This document shows positions 6,447-9,320 of a stretch of 9,320 bases of DNA, piece by piece. The position numbers and the translations under genes are program-made. Origin of the DNA: Bacteroidales bacterium. GTDB lineage: Bacteria; Bacteroidota; Bacteroidia; Bacteroidales; GCA-2748055. How positions within the stretch are numbered: the stretch's first letter is position 1; each line of letters starts with the position of its first letter. The stretch spans positions 1 through 9,320 of the forward strand of contig JAOZLK010000026.1 in NCBI GenBank assembly GCA_029934875.1. The letters run 5' to 3'. The notes beneath the pieces were generated by a model that was given only the letters and a program-made list of their open reading frames with translations, had not been told where the DNA came from and did no database searches.

Positions 6447-7457
6447 ATGGATTCGACAAAAAAAGATGATGCACAGTCCTGGATTGGCATCATACGTAAA
6501 TATAACCAGCCGGACATTCGAAAAAGCACCTTGCAAATCATAAATTCACTGGGGCCCTACCTGATCATGTGGGCAGCGATGTATTACACCCTGGGTATTT
6601 CATACTGGATTACCCTGGCTCTTTCCTTACTGGCGGCAGGCTTCCTGGTGCGTATCTTCATCATCTTTCACGACTGTGGACATGGCTCATTTTTTAAATC
6701 GGTCCGTGCCAGCAGGATTCTGGGCACCATTATGGGAGCCCTGGTATTCACCCCCTATGACCGCTGGCACCGGAGTCATGCTGCCCACCACAGTACTGTA
6801 GGCAACCTTGATAAACGGGGCGACGGCGACGTATGGACCCTTACCTCCGATGAATACCGCGCCAAAAGCCGTGGGCAGAAACTGTTTTACCGCCTCTACA
6901 GGAACCCCATCATGCTTTTTATAATCGGGCCCGTAATTCTGTTCACCCTCTGGTTTCGCTTCAACGCCAAAGGCGTCAGTCGCAAAGAGCGCTGGAACCT
7001 CTACCTGGTAAACCTGATCGTAGTGGTCTGGAGTGTCGGCCTGAGCCTCCTGATGGGCTGGAAAGCCTTTCTGATGATCCAGGTTCCCATCATCTTTTTT
7101 GCCACTTCAGCTGGCTCCTGGCTATTCTATGTTCAGCACCAGTTTGAAGATGTGATCTGGAGTCACAACGAGCAGTGGGACTACATGGAGATGGCCCTGC
7201 ATGGAAGCTCTTTCCTTAAAACACCCCGCATCATCCAGTGGTTCTCCGGAAATATAGGCTTTCACCACATTCACCACCTGAGTCCGAAAATTCCAAATTA
7301 TAAGCTGCAGCGCTGCCACGACGAAAATCCAATATTTTCCTCTATCAAGCCCGTGAGCATAGGCAAAGGGCTTCAATCCATGAAGTTCAGGCTGTGGGAC
7401 GAGAATATGGGCAAACTCATATCATTTCCCTTGTTCAAAAAAGCCTCGGTCTCCTGA
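6447..7457 (+). CDS. Acyl-lipid fatty acid desaturase (Bacillus Des-like membrane desaturase)
   Basis: A 336-residue integral-membrane di-iron desaturase (PF00487) that would insert a cis double bond into fatty-acyl chains of membrane lipids. The histidine boxes are complete: HDCGH (75-79), HRSHAAHH (108-115) and HHIHH (273-277), with an additional HQFED (231-235). Hydrophobic segments lie near 33-52, 54-73, 153-171, 186-203 and 206-226. The stretch GNLDKRGDGDVWTLTSDEY (119-137), YRLYRNP (148-154) and HHIHHLSPKIPNY (273-285) recalls the Bacillus Des type more than plant-like omega-6 enzymes. That comparison is from memory, and regiospecificity cannot be read. Length is normal. The next Met is at residue 41, inside the first membrane span, so ATG 6447 is very likely the start even though there is no Shine-Dalgarno. 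It is probably transcribed from the adjacent -7 box. A lipid-fluidity or cold role is inferred from the family. Confidence 0.95.
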   Translation: MDSTKKDDAQSWIGIIRKYNQPDIRKSTLQIINSLGPYLIMWAAMYYTLGISYWITLALSLLAAGFLVRIFIIFHDCGHGSFFKSVRASRILGTIMGALVFTPYDRWHRSHAAHHSTVGNLDKRGDGDVWTLTSDEYRAKSRGQKLFYRLYRNPIMLFIIGPVILFTLWFRFNAKGVSRKERWNLYLVNLIVVVWSVGLSLLMGWKAFLMIQVPIIFFATSAGSWLFYVQHQFEDVIWSHNEQWDYMEMALHGSSFLKTPRIIQWFSGNIGFHHIHHLSPKIPNYKLQRCHDENPIFSSIKPVSIGKGLQSMKFRLWDENMGKLISFPLFKKASVS

Positions 7458-7469
7458 TGGCGAAAGTTT

Positions 7470-7501
7470 TGAGCTTTGGAGCATTGAGTTCAGAAAGCTC
7501 A
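7470..7501. repeat. Inverted repeat (8-bp arms, 16-base loop)
   Basis: TGAGCTTT at 7470-7477 is the exact reverse complement of AAAGCTCA at 7494-7501. It lies just after the desaturase stop and 49 bp before the DUF1080 start. No T-tract follows, so it is not a standard terminator. It could be an operator, an mRNA 3'-end stem, or chance. Confidence 0.5.
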
Positions 7502-7550
7502 CCGGCAGCAATTAAATTCTTACTAAATAGCAATCCTAAAAAATCCAACG

Positions 7551-8339
7551 ATGAAAACACTTATCCCCCTCTGCCTTTGTATGACCCTCCTGATTTCCTG
7601 TAACACAGGTACAGCTAAAAACAAGGCCCCGGAAGCCGAAGAATGGATCCAGCTTTTTAACGGAAGTGACCTGGAGGGCTGGACCATCAAGATGAACAAA
7701 CATGCCCTGAATGAGAACTTCAACAACACCTTCCGGGTGGAGAACGGGATGATGGTGACCCGCTACGATGAGTATGAAAAATTTGATGGCGAGTTTGGCC
7801 ATATTTTCTACAAGACCCCTTACTCACATTATAAGCTCCGGGTAGAATACCGGGTAGTGGGTGAACAGGTTCCTGGCGGCGAAGGATGGGCCTTTAAGAA
7901 CAGTGGTGTCATGTTCCATGCCCAGTCGCCCGAATCCATGGGAATGGACCAGCCCTTTCCCGTGAGCCTGGAGGCCCAGTTCCTGGGCGGAGGCGAGGAA
8001 GGAGACCGACCTACCGGGAACCTTTGTACCCCGGGTACCAATGTGGTCATTGATGGCGAGCTGGTCACCCAACACTGCATCTCATCCACCTCCCCGACCT
8101 TCCGTGGCGAGGAGTGGATCACCTTCGAACTCGTGGCCTATGGCGACAGCATCATTTACCACCTTGTCAATGGTGATACAGTACTGACTTATTCTGCACC
8201 GGTGATTGGCGGAGGAAGCAAACCCGATGATTACGCTGTAGCCGACGGCACCCCGGTCAAAGGCGGATACATCGCCCTCCAGGCCGAGAGCCATCCCTAT
8301 GAATTCAGGAAGGTGGAGCTGCTCGACCTGAGTAAGTAG
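7551..8339 (+). CDS. DUF1080 (3-keto-disaccharide hydrolase-like) lipoprotein
   Basis: A 262-residue exported lipoprotein. Hydrophobic residues 4-16 lead into the lipobox LISC, with lipidated Cys17 followed by Asn18. A single DUF1080/PF06439 jelly-roll domain occupies about 31-261. Its typical edges are LFNGSDLEGW (35-44) and GGYIALQAES...RKVELLDL (238-260), and between them are NSGVMFH (117-123) and LEAQFLGG (140-147). Some characterised family members act on 3-keto-glycosides (hydrolysis or lyase cleavage). Many others are uncharacterised and occur near oxidoreductases and sugar-isomerase-like genes, none of which is seen here. Substrate is therefore open. The region before the ATG is AT-rich with no Shine-Dalgarno. 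The 93-bp gap after the desaturase contains an inverted repeat and no TAnnTTTG, so co-transcription is possible but not shown. Confidence 0.93.
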   Translation: MKTLIPLCLCMTLLISCNTGTAKNKAPEAEEWIQLFNGSDLEGWTIKMNKHALNENFNNTFRVENGMMVTRYDEYEKFDGEFGHIFYKTPYSHYKLRVEYRVVGEQVPGGEGWAFKNSGVMFHAQSPESMGMDQPFPVSLEAQFLGGGEEGDRPTGNLCTPGTNVVIDGELVTQHCISSTSPTFRGEEWITFELVAYGDSIIYHLVNGDTVLTYSAPVIGGGSKPDDYAVADGTPVKGGYIALQAESHPYEFRKVELLDLSK

Positions 8340-8369
8340 CCCTTATTCGGCAGCCAGTTCATGCTCTTT

Positions 8370-8423
8370 TTTCAAGCCTGCGATATTTCACGCCTGCGAT
8401 ATTTCAAGCCTGTGATATTTCAA
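8370..8423. repeat. 16-bp tandem repeat, three copies plus a partial fourth
   Basis: The unit TTTCAAGCCTGCGATA occurs at 8370-8385, 8386-8401 and 8402-8417, then six bases of a fourth copy. Copies 2 and 3 each differ from the first by one base. The array starts 31 bp after the DUF1080 stop codon and has no spacers. Confidence 0.9.
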
Positions 8424-8440
8424 CCGTCCGCAGAAATGTC

Positions 8441-8524
8441 CCGTGGCGGAAAAGCCCAGACCGTCGATGAGGGAATAGAGCCGTGGTGGAAAAGCCCAGA
8501 CCGTCGATGAGGGAATAGAGCCGT
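8441..8524. repeat. 40-bp tandem duplication
   Basis: Bases 8441-8480 are repeated at 8481-8520 with a single difference (C at 8447, T at 8487), and CCGT of a third copy follows at 8521-8524. Because 40 is not a multiple of three, the duplication cannot preserve a reading frame. The near identity points to a recent duplication. Confidence 0.93.
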
Positions 8525-8587
8525 CCCCGGTATGGCTTTGGTTCCCCAGCTTCTGCTCCTCATTAAGCCCAATGCTTTCCCGGGTAC

Positions 8588-8608
8588 TAATAGCTTTGAG
8601 AGCTATTA
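8588..8608. repeat. Stem-loop, 8-bp stem and 5-base loop
   Basis: TAATAGCT (8588-8595) pairs exactly with AGCTATTA (8601-8608) around TTGAG. A + strand TAGCTTTG, matching TAnnTTTG, lies inside it at 8591-8598. No run of Ts follows, so terminator activity is doubtful. Confidence 0.5.
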
Positions 8609-8764
8609 AACACTTCTTTAAATACCAGATCATCCGTGGCATCAATTATGATTGGTCTTTTACTCGTATATGGTACAGGCAGGGCTTATATCGACACTTA
8701 GGACGAAAAATTTATTCAAAAAAAGACAATTTTTATCCAGTTATTAACTAATAGGATGTCTATT

Positions 8765-8802
8765 TGGATATTAAATATCTATCGATAGATATTTAATATC
8801 CA
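8765..8802. repeat. Perfect 38-bp palindrome, no loop
   Basis: The 19 bases from 8765 are exactly complementary to the 19 ending at 8802, with the centre between C8783 and G8784 (ATCGAT core). The outermost pairs are TGGATATT and AATATCCA. The arms are AT-rich. No T-tract follows on either strand, so it is not a standard intrinsic terminator. A further copy of the arm segment TAGATATTT (8786-8794) lies at 8828-8836, 42 bp downstream in the same orientation. It could be a dimeric or cooperative regulator site, a cruciform-forming element, or a small mobile-repeat remnant. Confidence 0.93.
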
Positions 8803-8882
8803 TAAAAGCACCACATAAGTTAATAAGTAGATATTTTATACCCCCTTTCCCATGAGTCAAGCAGAAATATGTTTGGTTCTAC

Positions 8883-8932
8883 ATTTCAGGATGTGGCGAG
8901 GGAATTTCAGAATGTGGCGAAGGAATTTCAGG
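8883..8932. repeat. 21-bp tandem repeat, two copies plus a partial third
   Basis: Units at 8883-8903 and 8904-8924 differ at two positions, and 8 bases of a third follow. The core is ATTTCAG, one variable base, then ATGTGGCGA. In the + frame that opens at 8869 this would encode a 7-residue repeat (FQDVARE, FQNVAKE), but that frame is not convincing as a gene. Confidence 0.88.
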
Positions 8933-9000
8933 AGGAGGACTGTGTTCGGATCGGAAAAGGATCCGGCAGTTTTGGCTACACAATAACAGCCACTGCTCTT

Positions 9001-9028
9001 AGCAATGATCTGCAAGCAATGATCTGCA
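9001..9028. repeat. 14-bp exact tandem duplication
   Basis: AGCAATGATCTGCA occurs twice head to tail (9001-9014 and 9015-9028) without mismatch. The unit is not a multiple of three, so it would shift any reading frame through it. This argues against the 71-codon frame at 8869-9084 being an established gene. Confidence 0.85.
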
Positions 9029-9101
9029 GGCTTACCGTCCCGCTCATGTTCTTTTTCTCGCGGGGAAAGACACATACAAGATAATGGGACACCGGGTAAA
9101 T

Positions 9102-9320
9102 CTATCTTCTCCTCGGTGCAGCCGATCTGCCTCCACCCGATGGTGCTCTGGAGGGAGAGGCTGAAGACCTTGATCCCTGGGAGGATGAAGGAGGCCGGCT
9201 GTACTGGTAAGAGTTTCTGTTCTGGTTATAATTATTTGACTTTTCTGCTCCCCTGCTCCTTGAATTATAGGAATTATTCAGACTCTGGTTCGGTTGAGCT
9301 TGTCTCGTTGAAGGTTGCTG
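9102..9320 (-). CDS. C-terminal tail of a Q/N/S/R/P-rich protein (partial, continues beyond window)
   Basis: On the - strand, 72 codons are open from the window edge (9320) to TAG at 9104-9102. The translation is low complexity. It starts QQPSTRQAQPNQSLNNSYNS, passes through NNYNQNRNSYQYSRPPSSSQ, and ends with PSGGGRSAAPRRR and the stop. Disordered Ser/Gly/Arg-rich tails of this kind are common at the C-termini of Bacteroidota envelope proteins of unknown function, so a real gene is likely. The start codon and any folded domain lie outside the window, so no function can be assigned. No clear intrinsic terminator is seen after the stop. Confidence 0.6.
   Translation of the reverse strand, partial: QQPSTRQAQPNQSLNNSYNSRSRGAEKSNNYNQNRNSYQYSRPPSSSQGSRSSASPSRAPSGGGRSAAPRRR

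Larger units (their letters stand above)
8340..9101. other. Gene-poor, repeat-rich intergenic region
   Basis: About 760 bp with no convincing gene. In order it holds a 16-bp tandem array, a 40-bp tandem duplication, a stem-loop at 8588-8608, an AT-rich stretch from about 8640 to 8840 with a 38-bp perfect palindrome, a 21-bp tandem array, and a 14-bp tandem duplication. Two + strand TAnnTTTG matches occur at 8591-8598 and 8868-8875. The short open frames here (8388-8645 on -, 8869-9084 on +, 8857-9075 on -) cross the repeats and have no recognisable domain. Confidence 0.75.

Noticed and set aside
8388..8645. An 85-codon - strand frame as a gene
   Set aside because: It crosses the 40-bp duplication, whose unit length is not a multiple of three, and part of the 16-bp array. 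No domain or ribosome site is recognisable. A decayed remnant remains possible.
8706..8734. AAAAATT/AATTTTT inverted repeat
   Set aside because: It is a seven-base A/T-only pairing in an AT-rich stretch, which is expected by chance.
8765..8802. Rho-independent terminator
   Set aside because: The stem is AT-rich and loop-free in DNA, with no T-tract following it on either strand.
8857..9075. A 72-codon - strand frame opposite the 21-bp repeats
   Set aside because: It overlaps the equally unsupported + frame, crosses two repeat arrays, and has no identifiable motif.
8340..9101. tRNA or other structured RNA gene
   Set aside because: I looked for cloverleaf arms and a T-loop GTTCGA-like motif and saw none. 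Only isolated stem-loops are present. A covariance-model search would settle it.

Overview
The window reads as a chromosomal stretch from a member of the Bacteroidota. The clues are a TlpA-type thioredoxin protein with a DUF4369/DUF5106-like front half, a DUF1080 lipoprotein, a MutS-like ATPase with membrane segments, and several matches to the Bacteroidota -7 promoter box TAnnTTTG. Shine-Dalgarno signals are mostly weak. The coding DNA has a moderately high GC content. No mobile-element gene, tRNA, rRNA or CRISPR array was seen.

Layout. Positions 1-161 hold a possible 3' end of an upstream gene, an array of four 17-bp tandem repeats, and a hairpin with a T-tract that touches the first start codon. 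Positions 162-4922 (+ strand) look like a three-gene operon: a membrane-anchored MutS-family ATPase, an AGCS-type sodium:amino-acid symporter, and a GT39-like membrane glycosyltransferase. The gaps between these genes are 9 and 24 bp. A secreted TlpA-like thiol-disulfide protein lies on the - strand (4923-6332), and its stop codon abuts the glycosyltransferase stop with no bases between. A 114-bp divergent region separates it from an acyl-lipid desaturase (6447-7457, +). A DUF1080 lipoprotein (7551-8339, +) follows.

Positions 8340-9101 have no convincing gene. They are unusually rich in structure: 16-bp, 40-bp, 21-bp and 14-bp tandem repeats, a stem-loop, and a perfect 38-bp palindrome in an AT-rich stretch. 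From 9102 to the window end is the C-terminal tail of a - strand protein rich in Q, N, S, R and P, cut by the window edge.

Functionally, most of the proteins act at the cell envelope (transport, membrane glycosyl transfer, extracytoplasmic thiol chemistry, lipid desaturation, a surface lipoprotein for sugar derivatives). I do not see one defined pathway. No defence system or biosynthetic cluster is evident. The most unusual material is non-coding: five unrelated short tandem-repeat arrays, all outside the confident genes, plus the long palindrome with an extra half-site 42 bp away.
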